Assembly: GCF_014982975.1 (NCBI RefSeq)
Contig: NZ_JADCKL010000004.1
Span: 62,001-126,000, forward strand
Reading direction: 5' to 3'
DNA from: Claveliimonas monacensis
GTDB lineage: Bacteria > Bacillota > Clostridia > Lachnospirales > Lachnospiraceae
Length of the DNA: 64,000 bases
Shown here: in pieces, positions 1-8,184 of the stretch
Layout of the letters: each line of letters begins with the position of its first letter
How positions within the stretch are numbered: position 1 is the first letter of the stretch
The notes under the pieces: model-generated
What the model was told of the DNA's origin: nothing
The model's database searches: none
Seen by the model: the letters and a program-made list of their open reading frames with translations, nothing else
Made by a program: the position numbers and the translations under genes

Positions 1-52
1 GTCCTCAAAAGATCCATAACCCTTTCCCTTTCGTTTTCCTGCTCATTTCCCT

Positions 53-553
53 TTATTTCCTCTGTTCCAGCAAAGCCAGATACGCGTCCGCATCTTCTCT
101 TTTCCTGAAGACAAAAATATCCCTGCTGTCTCTGTATTTTTCCAGCATCTCGTAGATACGGGGGAGCTGGTCCTCCGGGAAATCCACGATCCACTGGCGG
201 AATTCCCGGTCAAACTCTTTCTCCACCCAGGGCAGGTCCTCCCTCTTTTTCCCTATGCGCTCTTTGGCTCCGTCCAGGCAGAGCTCCGTGGGATAGTCCA
301 GGAGAAAAACCGTGTCGCACTCCTGAAGCCTCATTTCCAGGGAATTCAGATAGTTGCCGTCTATGATCCACTGTTCTCCGCCTACAATCTCACTTACCTG
401 CCTGACAAACGCTTCCCTGGAAATGTTGGTGCCGTCAGCCCTGTGCCAGATCATATCCAGGTAATACAAAGGCAGCGATGTCCTCTCCCGCAGCTTCCGG
501 GCAAAGGTACTTTTCCCCGCGCCGGGGCATCCTATCACGATCACCTTTTTCAT
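53..553 (-). CDS. P-loop nucleoside/adenylate kinase-like protein (FlaR-like)
   Basis: A 166-residue cytoplasmic P-loop protein. The Walker A motif GCPGAGKST is at residues 8-16, followed by LPLYYLDMIWHRADG and a WIIDGNY segment. This pattern is typical of the adenylate-kinase-like proteins annotated as DNA topology modulation protein FlaR. The LDYP segment near residue 85 fits a Walker B-type strand. Family members are thought to bind ATP and phosphorylate a small molecule, but the substrate is unknown and the FlaR name is historical. It is the last gene of a tightly packed minus-strand operon, 4 bases after the preceding stop codon, so it is probably translated from the same message. Family assignment is fairly secure; exact function is not. 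Confidence 0.75.
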   Translation of the reverse strand: MKKVIVIGCPGAGKSTFARKLRERTSLPLYYLDMIWHRADGTNISREAFVRQVSEIVGGEQWIIDGNYLNSLEMRLQECDTVFLLDYPTELCLDGAKERIGKKREDLPWVEKEFDREFRQWIVDFPEDQLPRIYEMLEKYRDSRDIFVFRKREDADAYLALLEQRK

Positions 554-557
554 CCTC

Positions 558-935
558 TCACCTGCTCACCGGGTCCCACAGGTCCCCGTATCCGTAGCAA
601 TCCACAATGTATTTCATTCCGTCCACCACCTCATCCTGGGTAAAGCCGTGCTCCTCCAGGAATTCCTCGCTCTTGCACCCCAGCTTCTCATAAAAGCGGA
701 GAGCCATCTCAAAGTAGGACTGGCTGTCCGGGTCCAGCTCGTCCAGGAGCTGATTTTCCGCCTCGTTGATCTGACCGTCGTCTATCATGGCGGTCAGCTT
801 TTTAAACTGCTGCAGTCTCTCCACAGAGACCGGAAGCTCGTCCTCCTTGTCGATATCCCTGCCAAATATTAGTCTTATGAGCATGCGCGCGATCTCGTGG
901 GTAAGGCGCATGATATAGTCCTTATCCTCTATCAT
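558..935 (-). CDS. Small acidic protein of unknown function (possibly DUF6483)
   Basis: I chose the ATG at 933-935 because it follows a strong AAGGAGG site 8 bases upstream; the longer open frame reaching 1007 would run into the upstream gene. The 125-residue product starts MIEDKDYIMRLTHEIARML, is acidic and looks all-helical, with no signal peptide or membrane segment. The spacing of a DELDPDSQSYFEMAL segment and a FYEKLG segment resembles a small Firmicutes family of unknown function (DUF6483), but this is from memory and uncertain. It lies between a nucleotidyltransferase and a P-loop kinase-like protein in one operon. No function is proposed. Confidence 0.6.
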   Translation of the reverse strand: MIEDKDYIMRLTHEIARMLIRLIFGRDIDKEDELPVSVERLQQFKKLTAMIDDGQINEAENQLLDELDPDSQSYFEMALRFYEKLGCKSEEFLEEHGFTQDEVVDGMKYIVDCYGYGDLWDPVSR

Positions 936-948
936 CTGTCCTTCCTCC

Positions 949-1605
949 TTACAGTCTGTTGATCCACCCCTGGGCCCACAGAAGCAGCCTGTCCGACATT
1001 TCTCCAAGGTCCGCCTTTCCGCCTGCCTTCAGCGCCAGGAATGTTTTGACAATATTCTGTTCCTCTTTCCCGGCTATGTCAAGCAGATCCTTCTGTTTCC
1101 TCGTATATTTCCCCGTCTGTAAAAAGCAGATGGCCTGCACCACAAAGGAGGCCGCCTTGTACAGTCCCTTCAGGATCTCCTCCTGTCTGTCGTACAGCAT
1201 GTTGTGTATGCAGCCGTGGTAAATATTGCACACTCCCAGCCTGACTGCCCGGCGCACCGCTTCCTCGTCAATCCGCTCCAGCAGCTCATCCAGACTTCCC
1301 ACAATCGGCCTTGTGTCATAATAGAACTGGAAAAGATCTGACGGTTCCCATTTAAAAAGTTCTGCTTTCCCGGAGAGAAATCCACAGACAAGCTCTCTGT
1401 CCGGCAGCCCATCCAGCATCTTATCATAAGTCCGTATGTCGCCGGGTGTAAGTTCATCCAGAATCACCACCAGGTCAATGTCGCTTCCTTCGGTCTCCTC
1501 TCCCCTCCCCCGGCTTCCCTGAAGGCCCGCAAACCAGATCCGCTCTCCAAAAGTTTCCCTTAATACCTGTATAAAATGTTCTGTCCAACTCTCTATCTCA
1601 AGCAT
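949..1605 (-). CDS. Pol-beta superfamily nucleotidyltransferase
   Basis: 218 residues. The N-terminal third carries the nucleotidyltransferase signature: GLQGSRGRGEE at about residues 27-37, then GSDIDLVV at 40-47, giving the G-S plus D-x-D metal-binding residues. The remainder is helical, including a possible substrate domain with C and H residues (CNIYHGCIH). Members include aminoglycoside nucleotidyltransferases, tRNA-modifying enzymes and toxin-like MNT proteins; this one cannot be placed. A helical HEPN-like partner is not encoded separately nearby, though the C-terminal half could serve that role. It shares an operon with Tag and several unknown small genes. Family call is secure; substrate unknown. 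Confidence 0.75.
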   Translation of the reverse strand: MLEIESWTEHFIQVLRETFGERIWFAGLQGSRGRGEETEGSDIDLVVILDELTPGDIRTYDKMLDGLPDRELVCGFLSGKAELFKWEPSDLFQFYYDTRPIVGSLDELLERIDEEAVRRAVRLGVCNIYHGCIHNMLYDRQEEILKGLYKAASFVVQAICFLQTGKYTRKQKDLLDIAGKEEQNIVKTFLALKAGGKADLGEMSDRLLLWAQGWINRL

Positions 1606-1666
1606 GTTTTCCTCCTCACTTTCCTTCTATATCTCTCATCCCCAGGAAAAATAGATCTGCCCTCGC

Positions 1667-1948
1667 TTACTGTGTATTGATAAAATACCTGGCTCTGTCC
1701 AGGTCTGTTCTCAGAACAAAAATCTCATACTCGTACATGATATCAATCGGACTGATCATACTCACCAGAGTCCCCCGGGCTGTGCCATGGCCCCCCCAAT
1801 TGCCTCCGCTGTTTCTCGTCTTGTAAGTGTAGGGAATACGCTCCCTCTCCAGCACATCCCTGATCGCATTAAAACGTGTCAGGTCTCTTCCGATCCACAG
1901 GCTCTCCCTGTTAAAAATTGTGAGCATATCTCCTGCCCCCCCTCTCAC
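1667..1948 (-). CDS. Small DUF2007-like protein
   Basis: The frame opens with GTG at 1946-1948, overlapping the tag stop codon (GTGA overlap, suggesting translational coupling). An ATG seven codons later (1925-1927) has an AGGAG only 2 bases upstream and is the alternative start. The 86-93 residue product has the pattern of DUF2007-like putative signal-transducing proteins: a hydrophobic strand, an RDVLERERIPY segment (a subunit made sensitive to position within repeats in that family), a glycine-rich loop and an EIFVLRTDLDRARYFI helix. No catalytic motif is visible. Function unknown. Confidence 0.55.
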   Translation of the reverse strand: MRGGAGDMLTIFNRESLWIGRDLTRFNAIRDVLERERIPYTYKTRNSGGNWGGHGTARGTLVSMISPIDIMYEYEIFVLRTDLDRARYFINTQ

Positions 1949-2544
1949 TGTTCTTTTTCTTCTCTCTCCTCCACATCCGCCAGCTTCAGCAGTTCCTCAT
2001 ACCGGAAGCAGTCTCTCTGGTGATCATTAATCATCCCGCATGCCTGCAAGTGGGAATACACGGTGATAGATCCCATGTATTTCAGCCCTCTCCTTTTCAA
2101 ATCCCGGCTGATCTGATCCGACAAGTCATTGCTGGCCGGCATCCCCTCTGTCTGGTGCGCCGGATAGACATAGGTTTTTCCTCCTGTGAAACTCCACAGG
2201 TAGTCGCTGAAACAGCCCGCCTCCTCCCGGATCTTCTGGAAGCACCGGGCATTGTGTATGACAGCACGGATCTTTCTCTCTGAGCGGATCATCCCCTCCG
2301 TCTCCATGATCCGGCTCACATCCTCCTCTCCGTAGGCTGACACTTTATCAAAGTCAAACCCGTCAAAGCACTGCTGAAAAATCTCCCGTTTCTGTATCAT
2401 CATATTCCAGTTCAGGCCGCACTGCATGACCTCCATCATCAGGAACTCAAACTGTTTCCGGTCATCATACAGGGGAACACCCCACTCCTCATCGTGATAC
2501 CGGATCATCTTTTCGTTGCACATGCACCACTTACATCTCTCCAA
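1945..2544 (-). CDS. tag: DNA-3-methyladenine glycosylase I
   Basis: 199 residues, the usual length for Tag. It removes 3-methyladenine from alkylated DNA in the cytoplasm, starting base excision repair. The N-terminal RCKWC, the YHDEEWGVPL block with His17, and the C-terminal NDHQRDC supply the Cys4/His17/His/Cys zinc ligands expected for the family. The QCGLNWNMMIQKRE and MIRSERKIRAVIHNA segments are the helix-hairpin-helix core and lesion pocket. The gene sits in a minus-strand operon of small metabolic or repair-like genes and overlaps the next gene by four bases. Identification is confident. Confidence 0.93.
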   Translation of the reverse strand: MERCKWCMCNEKMIRYHDEEWGVPLYDDRKQFEFLMMEVMQCGLNWNMMIQKREIFQQCFDGFDFDKVSAYGEEDVSRIMETEGMIRSERKIRAVIHNARCFQKIREEAGCFSDYLWSFTGGKTYVYPAHQTEGMPASNDLSDQISRDLKRRGLKYMGSITVYSHLQACGMINDHQRDCFRYEELLKLADVEEREEKEQ

Positions 2545-2564
2545 TGATCCAACCTCCTTATCGG

Positions 2565-3203
2565 CTATCTTGTGTAATAGAACATCTTTCCATCATATTT
2601 TTCATCCAAAGTCTGTCGGCTTGTGAACACACACTGCACCCCGTCCTCAAAAGCTCCAAATACGTCCTTTTGTTTTACGATCTCCTCCACTTCTCTTTTC
2701 ACACTGCCGCACACGCCATCCCGGCGGTGCAGGGCCTCCTGCTCATCTGTCCCGAAAAAGATATGCACCCTGTCAAAGATAATCTCCACCCGCCATATAT
2801 CAGGGACCTCCAGCGCTTTCAGTTCCCCGGCGCATTGCCGAAGCACTCTCTTTTGCATCTCATCTTTTAATGTATCATAACAAACAAAAACATCCTGCGG
2901 TCTGTGGTAATCTGGGTGCACGTCATATTTTCTGCACAGATTGGCAAATTCCCCGGCTATGCGCCTCTGTTTTTTCTCATCAAACTCTGCTCCCCTCTTC
3001 ATCTTCCCGGCGCAGCCCCGATCCCAGAGGAGCAGACGAACCCGGGGAAGGCCCCCATTGGTACAGTCACAGTAATAGTCGTAGAGCTGCAGTCTGAACG
3101 CATTTTTAAACCACTGCTCCACCTCGGCAAAAAAGGGCGTTTTCTCCACTTTGCCGGACAGGACAGCAACTGCATGCCCGTATTCCTTTTCGCTCAAAAA
3201 CAT
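2565..3203 (-). CDS. Hypothetical protein, first gene of the tag operon
   Basis: 212 residues, not recognised. The start at 3203 has a GGGAGG site upstream, and a TATAAT-like box lies at 3232-3237. The product is soluble, with several cysteines (YYCDCTNGG, GCAGKMKRG, LRQCAG) and a mixed alpha/beta pattern. The central DIWRVEIIFDRVHIFFGTDEQEA stretch looks like two beta strands followed by an acidic helix. There is no signal peptide or membrane segment. It is probably co-transcribed with tag and the genes that follow. No function is proposed. Confidence 0.6.
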   Translation of the reverse strand: MFLSEKEYGHAVAVLSGKVEKTPFFAEVEQWFKNAFRLQLYDYYCDCTNGGLPRVRLLLWDRGCAGKMKRGAEFDEKKQRRIAGEFANLCRKYDVHPDYHRPQDVFVCYDTLKDEMQKRVLRQCAGELKALEVPDIWRVEIIFDRVHIFFGTDEQEALHRRDGVCGSVKREVEEIVKQKDVFGAFEDGVQCVFTSRQTLDEKYDGKMFYYTR

Positions 3204-3293
3204 CCTATCAACCTCCCTCTATCTTACTCCTATTATAATACACATGGCTGCTTTTTTCTCTCTTTTTCCGCAGATACAGTCTCTTCTCTAAAA

Positions 3294-3346
3294 GGCGCAA
3301 AAAGACAGCCGCCCTGCCCGCTCCCTTAAGAGCCCGCCGGCGGCTG
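3294..3346 (-). terminator. Intrinsic terminator of leuS
   Basis: CAGCCGCC (3306-3313) pairs with GGCGGCTG (3339-3346). Read on the minus strand the stem is followed by CTTTTTG, so it fits a Rho-independent terminator 30 bases after the leuS stop codon. Confidence 0.75.
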
Positions 3347-3376
3347 CCTCTGACTAAATTTCTATCGTCTATGTCA

Positions 3377-5803
3377 CTATTTTACTACAATATTGATGAT
3401 CCTTCCCGGCACATAGATCTCTTTCACAATGTTTCCGGTCAGTTTATCCTGGACAGCTTCCTTTCCTTTTGCAATAGCGTCCTCTTTGGACACATCAGCA
3501 GGAAGAGCCACAACTGCCCTTGTCTTTCCGTTGACCTGGACAGCGATCTCTACCTCGTCGTCCTTCATGGCTTCCTCGTCATAGCTCGGCCATCCTGCGT
3601 GGAAGACAGTCTCTGTGTGGCCCAGCTCCTCCCACATCTCCTCTGCCATGTGAGGTGCGAAGGGCGCCAGAAGCACTGCCATAGTCTCCAGGGTCTCCTT
3701 GTCCACGCCGCCCTCTTTCTTGGCGATGGCGGCCAGGCTGTTGGTGTGCTCCATAAATGCGGAGATGACCGTGTTCAGGCTGAAGTTCTCCAGACGTGTG
3801 GTCACGTCGTAAACCAGTCTGTGGCGCTCCTTGAGCATATCTTTTGTGGCCTTGATGTCTTTCTCCTTGCTGTCCTGAAGCAGGTTCCAGACTTTCTTGA
3901 GGAAACGGTACACACCGTCAATCCCTCTGTCATCCCACTCTGCATCCAGCTCCGGCGGCCCCACGAAGAGCTCGTACATACGCAGGGAGTCGCAACCGTA
4001 GTCGCGGACAAGGTCGTCCGGGGAGACGACATTTCCCTTGGATTTGCTCATCTTGATGCCGTTCTTTCCAGTGATCATACCCTGGTTGAACAGCTTGGTA
4101 AAGGGCTCGTCAAAGTCGATCACTCCGATGTCACAGAGGAATTTTGTATAAAATCTGGAGTACAGAAGGTGAAGCACCGCGTGCTCCACGCCGCCGATAT
4201 ACATATCCACCGGCAGGAGGGCGTCTGCCTTCTCCCTGGAAACCAGCTCCTTGTCATTGTGGTTGTCCACATAGCGGAGGAAATACCAGGAAGATCCTGC
4301 CCACTGAGGCATGGTGTTTGTCTCTCTCTTGGCCGGTTTTCCGCAGACCGGACACTTGCAGTTCACCCACTCGTCAATGGCTGCCAATGGTGACTCGCCT
4401 GTTCCTGTGGGCTCATAGGACTCCACATCCGGCAGCTGCAGCGGAAGCTCTTCCTCCGGCACGGGCACAGCGCCGCAGTCCGGGCAGTGTACGATAGGGA
4501 TGGGCTCACCCCAGTAGCGCTGGCGGGAGAATACCCAGTCGCGCAGCTTGTAGTTCACTGTGGCACGTCCGATACCTTTTTCTTCTATAATGTGGGGACC
4601 TTCCTTCTTCAGCACGGAGGACTCCATGCCGTTCCACTCGCCGGAGTTGATCATAATTCCGGACGCTTCTGTGTAGGCCTCTGTCATATTCTCAATCTCT
4701 TTTCCATCCTTTGAGATAACCTGGATGATCGGAATATCAAATTTCTTCGCAAACTCAAAGTCACGGTCATCGTGTGCAGGCACACACATGATGGCTCCGG
4801 TACCGTAATCTGCCAGTACATAGTCAGAGAGCCAGATCGGCACTTTCGCACCGTTCAGCGGATTGATGGCATAGGTTCCTGTGAACACACCTGTCTTTTC
4901 CTTGTCCTGCATACGGTCCACATTGGATTTCATGGAAGCCTCGTAGATATATCTTTCCACAGCCTCTTTATTCTCCGGTGTAGCCAGAGAGGCCGCCAGC
5001 TCATGCTCCGGCGCCAGCACCATGAAAGTCGCGCCATGCAGCGTGTCGGGGCGGGTGGTGTAGACGGTGATCTTCTCCTCTCTGCCTTCTACCGGGAAGT
5101 CCACCTCAGCGCCGTAGGATTTGCCGATCCAGTCTGTCTGCATCTTCTTTACTTTCTCCGGCCAGTCCAGTTTGTCCAGATCATTTAAGAGACGCTCTGC
5201 GTAGGCTGTGATCTTCAGCATCCACTGGCGGAGGTTCTTCTTGGTCACCTCTGTACCGCAGCGCTCACATTTTCCGTTGACAACTTCCTCGTTTGCAAGT
5301 CCTGTCTTACAGGATGGGCACCAGTTGATGGGGAATTCCTTCTCATATGCCAGGCCCGCTTTGAACATCTTCACAAAGATCCACTGTGTCCACTTATAAT
5401 AGTTCGGATCTGTCGTATTGACCTCCAGATCCCAGTCGTAGAGGGCCGCAATCTGGTTGATCTGCTCTTTGATATGTTTGATGTTCTCAGCCGTGGACTT
5501 TGCCGGGTGCACGCCCATCTTGATAGCATAGTTCTCAGCCGGAAGGCCAAAAGCATCCCATCCCATGGGATGGATGATATAGTATCCCTGCAGCAGTTTG
5601 TATCTGCTCCACACGTCAGAGATCACATATCCTCTCCAATGTCCTACATGGAGCCCGTTTCCGGAAGGATACGGGAACATGTCCAGACAGTAATATTTTT
5701 CACGCTTATTGCCGTTCTTATCTTCTTTGGTATTCACCGGGTTCTTTTCCCAGTTTTCCCGCCACTTCTTCTCGATCGCCTTATGATTATAAGGTACTGC
5801 CAT
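3377..5803 (-). CDS. leuS: Leucyl-tRNA synthetase
   Basis: 808 residues, full length for bacterial LeuRS. It charges tRNA-Leu with leucine in the cytoplasm. The class I signatures are intact: HVGH at residues 52-55 and KMSKS at 584-588. The CP1 editing insertion carries the YTTRPDTLHGATF threonine-rich motif and the VPAHDDRD block. A zinc-type cysteine cluster (CPSCKTG...CERCG) is also present. The start has a good AGGAGG site. Transcription comes from a promoter at 5848-5875 with a short leader; I saw no T-box (no tRNA-sensing AGGGTGG block) in the 300-base divergent region. Identification is secure. Confidence 0.97.
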   Translation of the reverse strand: MAVPYNHKAIEKKWRENWEKNPVNTKEDKNGNKREKYYCLDMFPYPSGNGLHVGHWRGYVISDVWSRYKLLQGYYIIHPMGWDAFGLPAENYAIKMGVHPAKSTAENIKHIKEQINQIAALYDWDLEVNTTDPNYYKWTQWIFVKMFKAGLAYEKEFPINWCPSCKTGLANEEVVNGKCERCGTEVTKKNLRQWMLKITAYAERLLNDLDKLDWPEKVKKMQTDWIGKSYGAEVDFPVEGREEKITVYTTRPDTLHGATFMVLAPEHELAASLATPENKEAVERYIYEASMKSNVDRMQDKEKTGVFTGTYAINPLNGAKVPIWLSDYVLADYGTGAIMCVPAHDDRDFEFAKKFDIPIIQVISKDGKEIENMTEAYTEASGIMINSGEWNGMESSVLKKEGPHIIEEKGIGRATVNYKLRDWVFSRQRYWGEPIPIVHCPDCGAVPVPEEELPLQLPDVESYEPTGTGESPLAAIDEWVNCKCPVCGKPAKRETNTMPQWAGSSWYFLRYVDNHNDKELVSREKADALLPVDMYIGGVEHAVLHLLYSRFYTKFLCDIGVIDFDEPFTKLFNQGMITGKNGIKMSKSKGNVVSPDDLVRDYGCDSLRMYELFVGPPELDAEWDDRGIDGVYRFLKKVWNLLQDSKEKDIKATKDMLKERHRLVYDVTTRLENFSLNTVISAFMEHTNSLAAIAKKEGGVDKETLETMAVLLAPFAPHMAEEMWEELGHTETVFHAGWPSYDEEAMKDDEVEIAVQVNGKTRAVVALPADVSKEDAIAKGKEAVQDKLTGNIVKEIYVPGRIINIVVK

Positions 5804-5847
5804 TGTTCATTCCTCCTAATAATTTGCGTAAATGTACACTATTTCTA

Positions 5848-5875
5848 ATTTTACCATAGGAAGCCCGTCTGTCAA
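5848..5875 (-). promoter_or_regulatory. Sigma-A promoter of leuS
   Basis: On the minus strand TTGACA (5875-5870), a 16-base spacer and TAAAAT (5853-5848) precede leuS by about 45 bases. The divergent region (5804-6107) otherwise holds only the alsT promoter. Confidence 0.7.
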
Positions 5876-5958
5876 GTTTTCAGCCCGGATTTTCCAGATT
5901 TCACTCTGTATTTTCTTAGTACAGAAACATATAAGTTGCATTTCATACTATTTTTATC

Positions 5959-5988
5959 TGGACAAACTATAGGGAATTGCGATATGAT
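5959..5988 (+). promoter_or_regulatory. Probable promoter of the amino-acid symporter gene
   Basis: TGGACA (5959-5964), an 18-base spacer and TATGAT (5983-5988) lie about 120 bases before the start. The leader contains a weak CTGCCG/CGGCAG pairing but no glycine-riboswitch core or terminator. Confidence 0.5.
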
Positions 5989-6107
5989 ATAGTGGTCTGC
6001 CGTCAGATCTGCATTCGTCTGTATTCCAGGCTATTCCGGCAGATATCCGACTTTATTTTCACCACATAAATATAAAAAAATAAAACAAAAGAAAGAGAGG
6101 GGCAAAC

Positions 6108-7511
6108 ATGTTTGCACAGATTATCAACACCTTGAGCGACCTGTTATACTCCTACATTCTGATCGTGCTGCTTCTTGGGACAGGCATCTATTTTACAATC
6201 AGAACAAAAGGTGTACAGTTTCGCATGCTGCGCGAATCCATTCGCGTTGTTATGGAGCCAAAGGACAATGACGACGGACTTTCCTCCTTCCAGGCTCTGA
6301 TGGTTTCTACCGCTTCACGAGTAGGTACGGGAAATATTGCAGGTATCTCCACCGCCATCTGCATCGGCGGCCCGGGCGCAGTATTCTGGATGTGGCTGAC
6401 AGCCATCCTGGGGAGTGCATCTGCATTCATCGAGAGTACTCTGGCACAGATCTACAAAAGAAAAGCACAGGACGGCACCTGCTACGGAGGACCCGCCTAC
6501 TACATCCAGGCTGCTCTGAAAAAGCGTTGGCTGGGCGGAGTATTTGCCGTGTTCCTGATCCTCACCTACATGGTCGGTTTCAACATGGTGGCATCCTTCA
6601 ACATTGCGGACTCCTTCAGAACGTACAGCTTCTTTAACGAGTCCACCACACCGGTGATCATCGGCGTCATCCTGGCAGTCATCTTCTGTATCTGTATCTT
6701 CGGCGGAAGCACACAGATCTCAAAGATCACAGGCGTTCTGGTTCCGGTAATGGGAATTTTCTACCTGGCAGTCGCGCTGTTTATCGTAATAACCCATTTT
6801 AATCTGATCCCGCAGATGTTCATTTCCATCTTCAGCAGCGCATTTGACTTTCAGGCCATCTTCGGCGGATTTACCGGATCATGTATCATGCAGGGTATCA
6901 AGAGGGGACTGTTCTCCAACGAGGCCGGTGTTGGTTCTGCTCCCAACGCGGCAGCCAGCGCCTCTGTATCCCACCCTGTAAAGCAGGGACTTGTGCAGAT
7001 GCTGTCTGTATTTATTGATACGATCCTCATCTGTTCCGCCACATCCTTCATGCTTCTCTGCTCCGGTGTTGCGCCCAGCGATGCTCTGAAAGGTATGCCC
7101 TGGGTACAGGCCGCGGCAGCGGAGACACTGGGAAGCTTTGGAACCACCTTCATCACAATCGCGCTGTTCCTCTTCGCATTCACCACACTCATCGGCAACT
7201 ACTTTTATGCGGAGATGGGACTTGGCTATCTGTGCGACAAAAAGCCGGGGAAAAAACTGCTGACTGTTTTCCGCCTTTTTGCTACTGTTGTTGTATTTGG
7301 CGGCGCCCTCATGGAGTTCTCCGTTGCATGGGCCACGGCAGACGTGATCATGGGCTTCCTTGCACTTATCAACCTTCCTGTCATCATCATACTTAGCAAG
7401 CCAGCCATCCGCTGTCTCAGAGATTATGCCAATCAGAAAAAAGAAGGAAAAAATCCTGTCTTTAAGGCTGCTGACATTCAGCTGAAGGACAAGACAGATT
7501 TCTGGAACTAA
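6108..7511 (+). CDS. alsT: Alanine/glycine:cation symporter (AGCS family)
   Basis: 467 residues with about ten hydrophobic membrane segments. Family motifs are clear: GTGIYFTIRTKGVQFR near the N-terminus, SRVGTGNIAGISTAICIGGPGAVFWMW around residues 70-95, and GLFSNEAGVGSAPNAAA in the centre. AGCS proteins take up alanine or glycine with Na+ (or H+). The ATG has an AGAGAGGGG site upstream. The gene is monocistronic, divergent from leuS, and closed by a strong terminator. Substrate choice between alanine, glycine and serine cannot be read from sequence. Confidence 0.92.
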   Translation: MFAQIINTLSDLLYSYILIVLLLGTGIYFTIRTKGVQFRMLRESIRVVMEPKDNDDGLSSFQALMVSTASRVGTGNIAGISTAICIGGPGAVFWMWLTAILGSASAFIESTLAQIYKRKAQDGTCYGGPAYYIQAALKKRWLGGVFAVFLILTYMVGFNMVASFNIADSFRTYSFFNESTTPVIIGVILAVIFCICIFGGSTQISKITGVLVPVMGIFYLAVALFIVITHFNLIPQMFISIFSSAFDFQAIFGGFTGSCIMQGIKRGLFSNEAGVGSAPNAAASASVSHPVKQGLVQMLSVFIDTILICSATSFMLLCSGVAPSDALKGMPWVQAAAAETLGSFGTTFITIALFLFAFTTLIGNYFYAEMGLGYLCDKKPGKKLLTVFRLFATVVVFGGALMEFSVAWATADVIMGFLALINLPVIIILSKPAIRCLRDYANQKKEGKNPVFKAADIQLKDKTDFWN

Positions 7512-7517
7512 AGACAA

Positions 7518-7558
7518 AACCCCGGATTTTACAGCCGTGTGAAATCCGGGGTTTTTTT
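7518..7558 (+). terminator. Intrinsic terminator of the symporter gene
   Basis: A perfect 12-bp stem, AACCCCGGATTT (7518-7529) with AAATCCGGGGTT (7542-7553), followed by a run of T. Confidence 0.95.
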
Positions 7559-7584
7559 CTCTGTCATCTATACAAATATTTATA

Positions 7585-7613
7585 TTGTGTATCTGATTAA
7601 ATTCATGTATAAT
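7585..7613 (+). promoter_or_regulatory. Promoter of the small P-loop gene
   Basis: TTGTGT (7585-7590), exactly 17 bases, then TATAAT (7608-7613), with an A-rich leader to the AAAGGAG site of the next gene. Confidence 0.7.
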
Positions 7614-7665
7614 AAATGTTAAGAAAAATACGTATGTCAAATACATAAAAAAAGGAGTGTTTCCC

Positions 7666-8088
7666 ATGGTAAATTTATTGACAGGACCAAAAGGCAGCGG
7701 CAAGACCCAGCAGATGATCGAGCTTGCAAATCAGCAGGCAAAGGCATGTAACGGCAACGTAGTTTTTATCAAAAACAGTCACCGTGACACAAGCAGCGTG
7801 ACATTCGACATTCGCGTTGTATGTATGGATGATTATGAGGCCATCAAGAACATTGACGAGTACATAGGTTTCCTGTACGGCATGTACAGCGCCAACCACG
7901 ATGTAGAGTGCATCTTCATTGACGGCATTCTCAAGAGAGACCACATCAAGGCCGAGGATATGCCTAAATTTGTAGAGCGTCTGAAAGGGATCTCCGCACA
8001 GTGCGGCATCGACTTCTATGTGAGCATCAGCGCAGACAAGAGCGAGCTTTCAAATGTAGATCTTACCGACTGCAAAGTATTAAACTAA
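7666..8088 (+). CDS. Small P-loop ATPase-like protein
   Basis: 140 residues. I start it at ATG 7666, 8 bases after AAAGGAG; a GTG at 7657 overlaps the ribosome binding site itself. The Walker A motif GPKGSGKT is at residues 7-14 and a Walker B-like CIFIDG near residue 85. No membrane segment or DNA-binding domain is seen. The size is too small for a full AAA+ or kinase fold with lid. Comparable short P-loop proteins occur in gut Clostridia without known function (recollection). It has its own promoter and terminator, so it is a stand-alone gene. Confidence 0.7.
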   Translation: MVNLLTGPKGSGKTQQMIELANQQAKACNGNVVFIKNSHRDTSSVTFDIRVVCMDDYEAIKNIDEYIGFLYGMYSANHDVECIFIDGILKRDHIKAEDMPKFVERLKGISAQCGIDFYVSISADKSELSNVDLTDCKVLN

Positions 8089-8120
8089 AAGGCCGGGGAA
8101 TTTATTCTGAACAAACGACT

Positions 8121-8164
8121 AAAAAAGCTTCGGAACAGTTGTGAAACTGAACCGAAGCTTTTTT
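8121..8164. terminator. Bidirectional intrinsic terminator
   Basis: AAAAAAGCTTCGG (8121-8133) pairs perfectly with CCGAAGCTTTTTT (8152-8164). Because both sides carry A/T tracts it can stop the P-loop gene from the left and the Na/Pi gene from the right. Confidence 0.9.
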
Positions 8165-8184
8165 CTGTTTTTATATCTTTACTG

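Noticed and set aside
5804-6107. T-box for leuS or glycine riboswitch for the symporter
   Set aside because: No conserved T-box AGGGTGG block and no glycine aptamer core could be read in the gap.
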